Below are positions 47,676 to 59,498 of a stretch of DNA of 64,000 nucleotides, in pieces (the stretch's first letter is position 1; each line of letters starts with the position of its first letter). The stretch spans positions 372,001-436,000 of the forward strand of contig SAXG01000003.1 of the NCBI GenBank assembly GCA_012932865.1, given 5' to 3'. The notes under the pieces were generated by a model that saw only the letters and a list, made by a program, of their open reading frames with translations, was not told the DNA's origin and searched no databases. Made by a program: the position numbers and the translations under genes. Source of the stretch: Amylostereum areolatum. Its lineage: Eukaryota > Basidiomycota > Agaricomycetes > Russulales > Stereaceae.

Positions 47676-48094
47676 GATTTAGGGAGTAGTTCCCCTGAAA
47701 AGACGTCCGCAGTGGAAGGAAAACGGAGCAACGTTTGCTGGAAGCGGAACGTACTTATTTATGTAAAGGTTGTGCCCGACAGCCTCGAGGGCTGACTCGG
47801 TCTAACTCGGGGGCGGCCGACGGCCCACCGGGACTCATTCGAAGAGCGGATGGCGATCGCAAGAAATTCGGGAAACCAATCATCACCAGACGCGTCCGTC
47901 ACGTGACGGGAATGTTGTCGCGTTGTTTGCCTTTCCCGCCACAGTTACTTTATGAACATTCTCGACTGTCAACATCCTTCCGCAAGTTGCTCTCATCCCA
48001 CCTCCACCACCACTGGAAATCCTCCGCATCCCTGGACTGATTCTCATAATCCTTCCCGTGGCTCTTGCAACTCCCCTCTGGATCATCCTCGGCC
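47676..48094. promoter_or_regulatory. Divergent intergenic region, PLP enzyme / secreted protein
   Basis: About 0.42 kb between outward start codons. Includes CACGTGACG at about 47900, which contains CACGTG, an E-box type site bound by bHLH factors such as Cbf1 at sulfur genes in yeast; relevance here is inference. Confidence 0.4.
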
Positions 48095-48981
48095 ATGTTT
48101 CGCTCTCTGGTCGCCTCCGCCTCGCTCGTCGTTCTTTTCGCCTCACTCACGTTTGCCGCCGTGCCTTCTTCACCCGCCCGCCGCACTCCGACGTCTCTAG
48201 AAGAGCTAAGGTACTCCAGATCCCACTCTCTTGGCGACAAACTATTCCTTCGACACGCGGGATGGATGGGCTCCGGTCAACATCACCAACCTTCCGTACA
48301 AGTACTCCTCGCCTCCTCCCGCCCCGGTGAAGCGAGCCAAGAGTTCCTCGATAAAGTCTGCCTTTTCTGGCGTGGTAAGCACTGTGGTTAAAGGTTTGAA
48401 AGCGATCGGGAGTCCGCAGGATGTCACTATAACTTGGCAAGTTCATTTGCAACGCTCACCTCAACTTGGCTCCAATACTTACATGCTGCATCAGGTATAC
48501 GGGCCATGACCTTAAGAACCCAAGTTGTTGGACGGATACCGAATGGGCACCAACAGTGAGGTTTGAAGGACACAATGTGCGCAGGCTTACTGACCCACCG
48601 GACAGGACGACTCCTTCGCCTGCGCCTTGACGTTGGATGGATGGAAGACCAAACCCGAATGCTTCAAGTTCATCGAGCGTACGTCCTCGTCCTCTGGGTG
48701 TTTATAATTTTGCTCATCCCCGTAAAGTGTGCAGTTCCCCCAAGAAATGCGTATTCGTTCGGGTTGTCGATACTTGTGCCGGATGCGCGAAGGGTTCGAG
48801 ACATGTTGATCTCACGCGTGCTGCCTTTGGTCAGCTAGCGGATTACGATGAAGGCGTTCTGACCGTCCAGATGAGAATGGCGACGGAACCCGACGGATGG
48901 TGAGTAGAATATCCAATGGTCAAGGTGTGTGTCTAACAAAATGACAGGTACGAAAACCTCTGGGGCCCCAAGGCAACGTAA
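48095..48981 (+). CDS. Secreted double-psi beta-barrel (RlpA/expansin-like) protein
   Basis: Start MFRSLVASASLVVLFASLTF is a clear signal peptide, cleavage near AAVPSS. A linker follows (TNYSFDTRDGWAPVNIT, SSPPPAPVKRAKSS). The C-terminal domain carries TWYTGHDLKNPSCWTD, DDSFACALTLDGW, CVFVRVVDTCAGCAKGSRHV, VDLTRAAFGQLADYDEGVL, the DPBB fold seen in RlpA-like, barwin and expansin-related proteins. Such proteins are extracellular and act on or bind cell-wall polysaccharide, by family. The intron at 48437-48494 has a GC donor (GCAAGT). Between the signal exon and TNYSFD a one-base surplus near 48215 is suspected. Stop 48979-48981. Confidence 0.8.
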
Positions 48982-49085
48982 GAGAGTCGAGAGCTCCACT
49001 AAAACATCCTAGACTTGGATTTAACAGCTGCCTGGGGCATCTGGATTTGTAAACTCACGGCTGTATCGATATGTGTATCTTAGTT

Positions 49086-52000
49086 TTATATGTTGACTCG
49101 TTTCCTCTTCTTGCCTTCAGCCAGCCGTGCGCGAACTTTCTCTTCGTCCATGTCTTCTTCCTCGTAGAATTGAGCAGTTCGCTGAGCGTCTGTTTGTCGG
49201 CGGATAAATTGTAGTGCAGCAAGGTTATAACCAATTGTGTCCTTTTGACGAAGGAGCGCGGCACGGAGATGCCGTCGGAGAGGGATAAGGGTAGTTCGCA
49301 TGGTGCGGTTCGCAACGATTTGGTGATGATGTGTCTTCATCAGAAAAAACATGATCTGTGAGACGAGCGTGATGTTCCATTCCTATGAGGCTGTCAACAA
49401 CGAGTATATATAAGAAAGGCAGTGACCGACCTTCCGAGCCCATAGGTCCAGGTAGACCATCAGGGACATAACCTTCCCGAAGGGTAGGACAAGAAGAGCG
49501 TCTTGAAGAGCAGTGTTGGGAATCCCCTCCACCACACGTAACACCCATGCATCGGGCGCGAGATCGTGTGCGGCCAGAATCGCATGTCTTGGGGGAGGCT
49601 GAACCTTGACCTGGTCTTCCTCAGACAAGTCTACCTTCGCCTTCTCGTATTCAGCAAGTGCTGCACGCTCATGGTCCGCGAGATCCAAAGCCTCGCTAAT
49701 CCGCTCGCCAGCCATCAAGGTCTCCGAAGTCTGTTTCGTGACTCCGCTCGCCTCAGCTTGTGCTTGTGACTGTACTTCCCCTGAAGGGTCACCGCTGCCG
49801 ATAGGAAGGTCGTCACGGTTCAAGGCATCTGCCAAACCGCCTTCGTAGATTCGCTCCAGTTCCTGCTCGTGTTCTTCCTCGAGGAAGAGCTGAGAGAAAG
49901 GGTGAGTGAGAGGACCCACGCGATATGCATGGACGCACTGGTTCGTCGAGCTTCTCCCAAACTCGAATGGACTTGTCGTGGGAACCAGTGACCACGAAGT
50001 TTCCGAATCGACTGACGGCCAAAGCCCAGATTTCGCCGTGGTGGCCATCGAGTTTTTGGATATTTTCGAACTATATGAACTGTTAGCAAACTGGTGAGGA
50101 AGTCCGGTATAGGTTTGACCTTGTCCCCGTCCCAGTACTTGAGCATTTTGTCCTTCCCGACGGTCCAAAAGTAATGGCTTTTGTGCTCGAACGCGACTTG
50201 CATTACGCTGTCGTCGTGTGCGAAGATAGATTTGTGACAATCGCCAAAGTCTAGACCCCATATTTTCACGTTTTTGTCGGCAGAAGAAGTGACGATCAGT
50301 TTGGAATCGCTGGAGATATCCATGGACAGGACGGGTAGCTAAAGGGAAAGTCAGCGTTGACGGAATAGCAAGTTACATAGATTCTTACCTTGTGGCCGTA
50401 TAGAGAGAGGAAGAATTTAAGACTGGCCTGATAGAACACCTTCACTGTCGAGTCCAGGAGAGCTACAGCCAGTAATTGCCCATTAGGACTGTATCGTACC
50501 GACAGCACGTCGTCGGTCATTTTTAGTGTGCGGGTATGCACTAACGCGAGAGTTTCAGTCTTCTGTTCGAAAAGTGAGAAGTCATCCATGAACAACTACT
50601 ATAGCCTCACGTTTCCTTCCTGGAGTTTTTTCCACTCGAAGCTCCAGAACTTTATGTCCTTGTCCGCGCTTCCCGTGACGAGGGCTTGATCGTCTGCTCT
50701 AACATGCATCGACCACACGGTACTCGTATGCGCTTGAATAGTCTCTACGAGGGACGACGAAGACAAGTCGTAGATTAACAACTCTCCCGACTTGGTTCCA
50801 ACCACGATCTAGATACGAAAGTTCAAGAACAGAAATGGAGAGCGTGAACCGACGACATACATGCTTATCTCCAGGAAGGAAGCTGCTGCAGATGGCGTGG
50901 CCACACTCTAAAGTGCGGATACAAGCTGTGGTCCTCATGTTCCAGATTTTTAGTGATCCTGTGTGGTCATTAGGCTTTGAACATAGGGACATAACTGAGG
51001 GATATACCGTTCGAAGCAGATGCTAATAAGGAGTCGTCAGAATTTAGGCATAACGTGCGGACATCCGCCCGGTGACCAGGAAGATGTAGAAAATATAGTC
51101 GGGCGGCCTCGGGTGCGCCGTCTTTCGATTTTGTAGGTGGGGGAATGTTGTGGACTTCTAGCGAGTTGTTTGACAAGGCGAGAAACATCTTCACAGAGCA
51201 CCTTAGTCCCTATGCTGGACAAACCAAGAAGCGTGACTTACTGGGATGCCTCCCTTCGTGCCAGTGCCCTCCTCAGCAAATGAGAATGATTTGATTTTGC
51301 CCGAGGCACGGACCACGAGATATGGTGTGAAGATATCAGCCAGTTCGATGGGTTCCCCAGCTTCGACTTCAGCGGGCTCCTGGGGTTTTCCCTTCCCCTT
51401 GGACGCCTCCTTTTCCTTCGCCCTTTTCTTGCGGCGGGCTTGTTTTTTGCGGACCTCCTCCTCTGTCCGGATGCGGAATAATTCAACAGAACGATCTTGG
51501 CTCTGTACTCCAAGATACGGAAGGGACGGGTGAAAGGTCAATTGCGTAACGCGATGTTGAGACGATAAAGGAAGGGTGGTGATGGGTTGAATGACTTGAG
51601 AGATCTGCATAAATGTCTAGTCAGGCGGTCGAGTCCATGCCAGGTATATGGAAACTCGCCTGTCCATTCGACGTCTCTCTCAAACCGTCTCCCAAAGTCT
51701 CGGGATCGATCTTCCAAGCTTTCAACTCTCCGTCGTTACTACCAGTGAAAACGAGATTTCGGTCCTGGTCGATGTCGAGGGTCCAGATCTCAGAACGATG
51801 CGCGACAACAGTTTGTATGCAATGTTGTGTAGAAAGGTCCCACAACTTTAGGAAGGTGTCTTTGGATGAAGTTAGCACAAATCTAGCACTGGTTGCAGTG
51901 GACGTGGACGGCAAAGTCGACGCAGCGCTGGACAGAAAACGGATGCCTGTGATTTGGTCGCGATGCCCTCGTAACCTAAAAAGAGTATAAATATGCGTGC

Positions 52001-52537
52001 GCTCCTTCACCTACTTCTGCACATACCTGAACAGACCCGCTTCACCCACGACATCCCAGAGGATGAGGTTTGTGTCTTGTGATCCGGAGGCAAGCCTCGC
52101 CCCAGCATCATCAAAAGCGAGAGCAGTCACAGAGGACTTGTGACCATTGAATGTAGAAATGACCGTCTGCGATGAAGCACTCCATAGCCTGATGGACCCG
52201 TCCGCGTACCCCACGGCGAAGGTGTCCTTTTGTGAAGATCGGGTCATACATGTGACCTCGGCTCTGTGACCGGATTCGTGCCACATCGCCATCTACAACC
52301 AATAAATACGAGAACAAGGGTAGAGTAGAAATGACGTACCAGTTCTCCTTTTTTCATATCCCATACCAAGACGTCCTCCAACGCAGGAACGTAGGCCATT
52401 TTTCCATCGTAGATAGAATTTGACGATGGGCTACAAATGAGTCCGAAGGCCTACAAATATCTTAAGTGGAGAGCTGGGTAACGCATAGAGTGGTCAAATA
52501 CCTGTGTAGGGCCATGCCGGAGGTAGCTTTGGACCAT
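49086..52537 (-). CDS. UTP12: U3 snoRNP WD40 protein Utp12/Dip2 (WDR3)
   Basis: UTP-B component of the small-subunit processome, needed for 18S rRNA production in the nucleolus. Start [12 protein letters not shown] at 52537. Many WD repeats are visible, e.g. [81 protein letters not shown] and [19 protein letters not shown]. The conserved C-terminal Utp12 domain follows: [34 protein letters not shown] and [19 protein letters not shown]. Ends [10 protein letters not shown] at 49086. The many introns keep frame. Size of about 930 residues matches the family. Confidence 0.93.
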
Positions 52538-52690
52538 GGTCAAACGCGGAAACAAACCGAAGAAACGCGACGCGCAGATTGAGATTTGCACGCGGACCAG
52601 TCCGGACCGCACCATGTGCACCCCCTGTAGTCCCACGAAAGTGATCTTGCCGCCAGTCGTGGATCTTTTCCAGCCGTCGTCTTCTTCATC
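52538..52690. promoter_or_regulatory. Very short divergent promoter, Utp12 / aminopeptidase
   Basis: Only 153 bases separate the two start codons, so both genes must share one nucleosome-free region. No specific motif identified. Confidence 0.5.
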
Positions 52691-54482
52691 ATGATGTTAT
52701 CCCAACCATTTGCCCCCGAGGCCGCGACCCGCTTTTTACAGTTCGTTAACGCATCTCCAACGCCGTTTCATGCTGTCCAAAATTCTGCCCTGCGTCTCGA
52801 GAAGGCCGGGTTCCGCAAGGTGCGTCTTCCCACTCGATCTGCAGTACCGCAGCATTTCTTATACATCTCATCCTCGCGTATAGATCCGAGAGAAAGAGAA
52901 CTGGGAGAAGAATCTGACTGCTGGGGACAAAGTCTACTTCACTAGGTATCATTACTAGCTCCCTCGCGCGTTCTCAAGGCTTGATGTCTATTCTGCAGGA
53001 ATCAGAGCTCTCTCTTAGCCTTCACCGTTCCCCAGAAATGGCAGCCTGGTGCAGGCGTATCCATTGTCGCTACCCACGTCGATAGCCCTAACCTTCGCGT
53101 ACGTCCTTCTCTCTATGCGTCGATGGTGCTCTAACCTTGTGTAGGTCAGGCCCGTGTCAAAGCGTTCGAAGAACGGGTACCTTCAAGTCGGCGTGGAAAC
53201 CTACGGTGGAGGCATCTGGCACTCGTGGTTCGACAGAGATCTCTCTCTGGCTGGTCGCGTCGTTATTGCTGGCCAGGATTCAACATACACTTCAAAGCTG
53301 ATTAAAATTGACCGACCCCTTCTCAGGATTCCAACCCTCGCCATTCATTGTATGATTTCCTTCAGTAATTCGACATGCGTGAGAGCTAAATACACGTATA
53401 CAGTGGAACGAGGAGCCGCCGATAATTTCAACTTCAACACAGAGACACAGTTCACGCCGATCCTTGGACAGATAGCGGCAGACCTGAATTCTCCAAATGA
53501 AGGGTCTGGAGCTAACCAATCTGCATCTAGCATCCAAAACAATCATCATTCTTCCCTTCTCTCTCTCCTAGCCGAGGAACTCAAGGTGGCCCCAGAACAG
53601 ATCCACGATTTCGAACTGTGGGTGCATTCTTCTATCATTTATACCCAAAGCCTCACTTCCTGGACACAGCTCTCTTTACGACACTCAACTATCCGTGCTG
53701 GGAGGTTTGAATAATGAGTTCATTTTCAGTCCCCGGATGGACAACCTGGTTTCATCGTAAGCTTCACTCCAACTGCCGCGTGGTCTTGGTACTAGGGTAC
53801 TCCGTATCCAGGTTCTCCGCCGTCGAAGCCATAGCAGAGACCGCCTCGGCCAACTTTTTCCCCGACCTCGAAGGGAACGTCAACTGCATTGCTCTCTTTA
53901 ATCACGAAGAAATCGGAAGTGTGTCATCGAGCGGAGCGGAGTCTTCTCTCATACCCTCCCTGTTGCAAAGGCTCTCGCCTTCACCAGCCTTGCTCGCCCA
54001 GTCTATCTCTAAATCATTCCTCATCTCGGCCGACATGGGCCACGCCGTACACCCTAACTATGCGGAGAAGCACGAGTCTAATCACGCGCCTCAAATGAAC
54101 GGTGGTGTTGTGATCAAGACCAATGCCAAGCAACGATATGCGAGCGATGCCATCGGCTCTTTTGTAGTGAAAAAGCTCATCGAGAAACGCGGAGGCAAGG
54201 TCCAGGAGTTCGAGGTCAGGAACGACATGTGCGTCTTTCACTGTCTTCTTCCTTCCCCTCCTGTCTCAAATTTCCGTACTTACTGTTAGGGCTTGTGGCT
54301 CTACGGTGGGCCCAATGTTGTCGAAGCTGGGTCTGCGTACTGTTGACGTTGGAAACCCTATGCTCTCAATGCATTCCATAAGGGAGACGGCGGGGTCCCA
54401 CGATGTTCAGCACGCGGTGGACCTTTTCAGCGCTTTCTTCGAAGGTTTCGCGACGTTCGACGCGCAACTGACAGTAGATTAG
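52691..54482 (+). CDS. APE4: Aspartyl aminopeptidase (M18 family)
   Basis: Zinc metallopeptidase removing N-terminal Asp/Glu in the cytosol, possibly delivered to the vacuole. Start MMLSQPFAPEAATRFLQFV (next ATG at 52694). Landmarks: HTPFHAV-type block SPTPFHAVQNSALRLEKAG, the zinc ligand in ATHVDSPNLRVRP, VETYGGGIWHSWFDRDLSL, SPRMDNLVSS with the bridging aspartate, ALFNHEEIGSVSSSGAES with the catalytic glutamates, ADMGHAVHPNYAEKHE with the ligand aspartate, and RTVDVGNPMLSMHSIRET with the last histidine. The C-terminus is FSAFFEGFATFDAQLTVD. Several short introns; frame intact. The length and all ligands are as expected. Confidence 0.94.
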
Positions 54483-54656
54483 GTTGTCGCATAATGAAAT
54501 GATGTTGGAGAATAATCAAATAAACCAAGTTCCACTGATGGCATGGACCATGATGCATGATGCATGATGATCTATCCCAACAAAAAGAAAGAATACAGCA
54601 ATATGCATTACGTGGGAGGTCATACCTATACTTTTACGTATGAGCAGTGTAAACCC

Positions 54657-55922
54657 TCATCGCTTGGCTCGTTTCTTCGAGTTCTCTGGCTCTTCTGCAG
54701 GTGTTCGCGGACGAGAAGGTAAGCCAGCGAGAAGATCCCGTTTCTTTGCAGTGCGTGAGTAGTGCGACAGCACCCATTCTCGCTCCGCCTCCGTTTGCTC
54801 CATAGTCCCCTGTCGGATCTCATAGGCTAAAACAACTGTGATAAGATGACTGGCAATGGCAATGGATGATTGACATACGCTTGAGCTCAAAACGTGGTCC
54901 CACTTCTGCTAATTGGATCTGCTTCGGGGGGATTTTCACAAATACGTGGTGGCTGCGAAGGGACTTGCTCAGCGCATACAAACAAAAGTATTACGCCTCT
55001 CACTCACCGAAAAGAGATGAAGTCATTCTCGTTTGAAAATGTCATCACTCGCTTGCTGTCTTCCTTCGGCACAGGAAACAGATATTTGAGACAATCGCGC
55101 ACTCGCTCGCCCAGTGTCGAACTGAAATTTTCGAATATAAGATGGGGGTATTGTTCGGAAACTGTGGATGATTTATACGACTCGATGTCGTGGCGGAGAT
55201 TCACGTTGTGGAGGGTGAAGTACAGGGTGGGGCCATGAGGGAAATGAGAAACAATCATCGCATCTTCGAGAGCTTAATGAGATTTTTGAGAGGGACAGGA
55301 GGATGGGCGTACCTGGCGTTCCACGATGCTCATGCAGCACAATGAGATCCGTGACATCGTTCGCTCGACATGCTTCCGCAAGTTCCTTCACGACATAATT
55401 ACCCCGATTGATTCGATGCGAATTGGGGAAGACAAGGCGCATTTCCTGAGAGGATGATGACAGGAAGAGGTCAGTTCCAGAATCCGAACATCCAACTGTT
55501 CGATCTTACCTTTGCAAACTGCAGAAGTTTTGAACTTGGATCTCGAGATGTCGTCAGAACTATTTTGGGGTCCAAAATTCCGGCTCTTGCATACTCGCTG
55601 TCGATGTGTGTGGTAGGGTCTGGAGTAAAAGCATCAGCAACGAATGCACACCTTAAAAGACGAGGAGACGTACCACTCTGCGCTTCATCGAACGCGAGGT
55701 CCGTGCCCAGGTCCTTTGCATGCTTCTTCAGCTCAGTAGGTAGTGCTTTTCCACTAGCAAGGGATTCTTTGAGCTTTTGCTTGCGCTCGTAAGTTTGGCG
55801 TTCCTGTGCTTCGAGGGATTTCGCGTAGACATATTGGCGACGTTCGCGGACCTGCTTGCGTAGCTGTATGATCGTAGACGTTTGGAACAAGCTTTTCACA
55901 TCAGCAAGAACAGATTTACCAT
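54657..55922 (-). CDS. IMP4: U3 snoRNP protein Imp4 (Brix domain)
   Basis: Part of the Imp3-Imp4-Mpp10 complex that joins U3 snoRNA to pre-rRNA. The ATG (55920-55922) is a whole exon by itself: a GTAAAT donor follows immediately, and the next exon begins LRKQVRERRQYVYAKSLE, giving the family start MLRKQ. Brix-domain blocks follow: ILDPKIVLTTSRDPSSKL, MRLVFPNSHRINRGNYVV, DLIVLHEHRGTPD, MIVSHFPHGPTLYFTLHNV, QYPHLIFENFSSTLGERV and SFRHHVFVKIPPKQIQLAEV. The tail is KKRAKR. An alternative in-frame ATG upstream gives residues unlike the family. Confidence 0.92.
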
Positions 55923-56268
55923 GGTGATTGTCCACAAAGGATGGGGTGCAGAAAACAGACAATGATGAGAGGAGGCTCAATGCAAGCCGGAAAAGTCAAA
56001 GCGCACCGAAGTGTGCGAAGAAATTAAGGTTAGGGTTTCACTTGTCGGCATCGTCAAAATTCATGTCCACTCAGGAGCCCGATTTTCGCAAACATGAGAC
56101 AGACTAGAATTGGGAGATAGACATTACAAAGATGTAAATTTATACGCAAACGATATGATGAGAGGTGGTGTGTGTGATGCCAGAACAGGGCCTAAGTGGG
56201 AATTATAGGAGTGCTATGATTCAGAGTGGGGGAAGACCGAGAGGCTGAAGCGCTGAGGGCAGAGCTGT
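55923..56268. other. Intergenic region upstream of Imp4
   Basis: About 0.35 kb between two minus-strand genes. Probable Imp4 promoter and 3' region of the RNR gene. No other feature seen. Confidence 0.4.
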
Positions 56269-57653
56269 CTAGAAATATTCATCGAGAGCACTTTTTCAAA
56301 ATCAGCTGAGATGACCTCCGAAATTGGAAGGAGCTCACAATGCGCGGATGTCCCTTCCATCGGCGGGTCGTATGCTGGCCTTAGAGTATTCGGCGACGCG
56401 TTTCTCGAAGAAATTCGCCTTGCCTTGAAGAGATATGTTCTCCATGAAGTCGAAAGGATTGATACTATGGTAGTATTTTCTATTCCCGAGCGCCATCAGC
56501 AGTCGATCGGCAACGAACTCGATGTACTGGCACATGAGCATTGCATTGATACCAATGAGACCGACAGGAAGAGCATCTGTGGAGGTGTGTGAGCATGTGA
56601 TGTCGGGAAACACCGTATGCGTACCACGAAGGAATTCTTGCTCGATAGCTACAGCTTCAAGGATTATCTCACGGACAATATCTGCATGTGGGCGTTGCTT
56701 GAGGTGGGTCAATAGAAGGCAGGCAAAATCCGTGTGTAAACCTTCATCTCGACTAATGAGTTCATTGGAGAATGTGAGTCCTGGCATTAAGCCTCGTTTC
56801 TTGAGCCAAAAAATAGAGGCAAACGAGCCGGAGAAGAATATGCCCTCGACAGCTGCAAAAGCTATCAGCCGTTCACCGAAAGTTGACTGCTTGTCGGAGA
56901 TCCATCGCAGGGCCCACTGGGCCTTTTTCCTGACGCAAGGGATCGTTTCTATTGCGCCAAAAAGAAAGTCGCGCTGTTGTGGGTCCGAGATGTAGGTGTT
57001 GATGAGGAGGGAATACGTCTCGGAGTGAACGTTCTCCATCATGATTTGGAAACCGTAGAAGCATCGAGCTTCGGCGACTTGCACGTCGTTGGAAAAGCGT
57101 TCTACCAGGTTTTGGTTTACGATCCCGTCCGAGGCAGCGAAGAAAGCAAGGACGTGTGAGATGAAGTGCCGTTCACCCTCGTTCATGCGCGAGGTCCAGT
57201 CCGTCATGTCGTGCGAAAGATCGATCTCCTCTGCGGTCCAGAAAGAGGCTTGCGCCTGTTTGTACATTCTCCATATCTGCGTTCAATGAGGCAGAGCCCC
57301 GTCATGAGATAAAGGAGGCGTACGTCGTGGTATTGTATTGGGAAGAGTACAAAGCGTCGGGTTGACTCGGTCAGGAGAGGCTCTTCGTCACAGTCGTCGT
57401 CGGCTACGATCGATGTGTTGATGGAGAAAAACAATGACAAAAATATAGGGTACGAACCCTGCGATTGTTCCGGAGCTTTATGGCAATGGGTTTCGTCGTC
57501 GTCTCTTCTTAGGGTAGGATGTGGGCCCCAGTGGAACGCCCTGAGTGATCGAGACCGGCCATTAGTCAAATTGAGCAATTGCGACACAGTGTCCGTAGAG
57601 TTTACACAGACCTCTGAGGTGTCTGGGGTGCTCAGACGTCGTCCGGGCAGCAT
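56269..57653 (-). CDS. Ribonucleotide reductase small subunit, copy B
   Basis: R2 subunit that houses the diiron-tyrosyl radical cofactor for making deoxyribonucleotides. The N-terminus ([16 protein letters not shown]) is unlike normal R2. From [19 protein letters not shown] on it is standard: [35 protein letters not shown], the radical tyrosine in [34 protein letters not shown] and [10 protein letters not shown], so iron ligands are kept. The last intron (48 nt) joins a tiny exon giving the tail FALDEYF, stop 56269-56271. Fungal R2 proteins end FTLDxDF and use the tail to bind R1; here the penultimate acid is tyrosine. Head to head with copy A. Confidence 0.88.
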
Positions 57654-57995
57654 TGACGATGGTGGTTAGAACGTTGCCAAGAAATTACCAAGTGGTAGAG
57701 TCATAGAATCGCGGATGCGTAATAATCTGATAAGATTACGCGTGAGGCCGAGAGTCTAAGATAAGCGCATGCGGCGTGATTGATCAATCGATCAACGGCG
57801 CGTTGAGGCTGCTGTTGAACGCGGTCACGCCTCTTCGCGGTTTGTTGAATGTAGCAAACAGGCCCAAAGGTCGTCTCCGTCCTTAAAAACCTTTCTTTCC
57901 GCCCCTTCTTCTCTCCTTCAACCACATCCTCCGCCAGCCCTCGCTCAGCTCTCTCATCTCTAACTTTTTATCCGCTTGTCCTTCCATCTTCACCA
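57654..57995. promoter_or_regulatory. Bidirectional promoter of the RNR2 pair with ACGCGT box
   Basis: The 342 bases between two outward R2 start codons include ACGCGT at 57738-57743, the MluI cell-cycle box bound by MBF (Mbp1/Swi6) at RNR and other S-phase genes in yeasts. Related GCGCGTT and AACGCGGT sequences lie at about 57795-57830. A pyrimidine-rich tract precedes the copy A start. The role in this organism is inferred from the motif and the gene class. Confidence 0.6.
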
Positions 57996-59498
57996 ATGGC
58001 ATCTGTCCTTCGTCCCACCACTTCCCACTCGTCGCGTCACGCCAGAGCCGACCCCCAGCAAGAAGGTTGGTGTGTTCGTGAACATCATCTTCATAGTCTT
58101 ACATCTCCTTCTAGTAGGCCGCCGCCGCCCTCCAGGCCTTCTCTCTCGAGTCGCCTCTGAAGAAAAAGTCCACTGCCCGTTATTGATGACGCTCGCCGCT
58201 CTTACTCTCCTGACTCCGACGAAGTCGAGGCTGAGGCTGAGGAGCCTTTTGATATGGAGGCCGCGAGGAAGAGGTTTGTGGGTGACATCACCCTACCCGA
58301 GAGTGAGTCGTACTCTTAATATGTCTAGTCCTCGACATGCTTACATTTCGCCAGAGCAAGAGCCCCTCTTGATGGAGTCCAAGCGTCGCTTCGTCCTTTT
58401 CCCTATCCAATATCATGAGGTGAGATGGCCTCCGCTCTTTTCTGGAGCCGCTCGCTCAACATCCATAAAGATCTGGCAAATGTACAAGAAGGCAGAGGCT
58501 TCCTTCTGGACAGCGGAAGAAATGGACCTCTCGAAAGACATGCACGACTGGAATAACCGCCTCAACGACAACGAGCGTCATTTCGTTTCCCATGTCCTTG
58601 CCTTCTTCGCCGCCTCCGACGGTATTGTCAACGAGAATCTCGTCGAGCGTTTCTCCAACGAGGTGCAGGCAGCTGAGGCACGGTGCTTCTATGGCTTCCA
58701 GATCATGATGGAGAACATCCATTCCGAAACTTACTCCCTACTCATCGACACATACATCAAGGATCCCGTCCAACGCGAGTACCTTTTCGACGCCGTGGAG
58801 ACCATCCCTTGCGTCAAGAAGAAGGCTGACTGGGCACTACGTTGGATCTCGGACCACGGTTCCGTCTTCGGCGAGCGTCTTATTGCGTTCGCTGCCGTCG
58901 AGGGAATCTTCTTCTCCGGTTCATTCGCTTCTATCTTCTGGCTCAAGAAGCGCGGCCTCATGCCTGGCCTCACATTCTCCAACGAGCTCATCAGCCGCGA
59001 CGAGGGGATGCATACCGACTTCGCCTGCCTTCTCTTCAGCCACTTGAAGAAGCGCCCCCATCCTGACACCGTTAAACGTATCGTTCTGGAGGCCGTTGAA
59101 ATCGAGCAAGAGTTCCTCACTGGTAAGGCGCCTCAGTTATTGATGCCTACCGCCCCATGCTAACGTTGTCTGTAGACGCTCTCCCCGTCGCACTCATCGG
59201 CATGAACTCCGAGCTCATGTGTCAGTACATCGAATTCGTCGCCGACCGCTTGCTCGTCGCCCTCGGGAATGACAAGCACTATAACTCCACAAACCCCTTC
59301 GACTTCATGGACATGATCTCACTTCAAGGGAAAACCAACTTTTTTGAGAAGCGCGTGTCTGACTATTCAAAGGCTGGTGTGGTGTCAACAGGAGCTGCGC
59401 ATTCAAACGAGAAGAGCTTGTACGTTCTTCGTTCCTTGTCCAGGTCGGCCAGCGTTTTGACAACATTATCCCCAGCACCATCGACGAAGATTTCTGAT
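57996..59498 (+). CDS. RNR2: Ribonucleotide reductase small subunit, copy A
   Basis: Main R2 candidate. Start [10 protein letters not shown] at 57996; the normal fungal N-terminus ([46 protein letters not shown]) is present but only after dropping one C at 58024-58026 and one T at 58183-58184. Then [54 protein letters not shown], radical tyrosine in [27 protein letters not shown] and [16 protein letters not shown] 56-nt final intron joins the canonical R1-binding tail FTIDEDF, stop 59496-59498. Diverges from copy B over a shared promoter, so both are probably induced in S phase. Confidence 0.92.

Noticed and set aside
54540..54575. ATGATGC tandem units
   Set aside because: Only two or three short units in a 3' region; no sign of a functional repeat.
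57976..58320. A long open frame upstream and through the start of RNR2 copy A
   Set aside because: It begins with TTG, not ATG, reads through an intron, and its residues do not match R2; the true N-terminus is the corrected frame from 57996.
59418..59440. 24-nt intron in the last part of RNR2 copy A
   Set aside because: A 56-nt intron from the same donor to CCCCAG gives the canonical tail FTIDEDF, so the shorter one is not needed.
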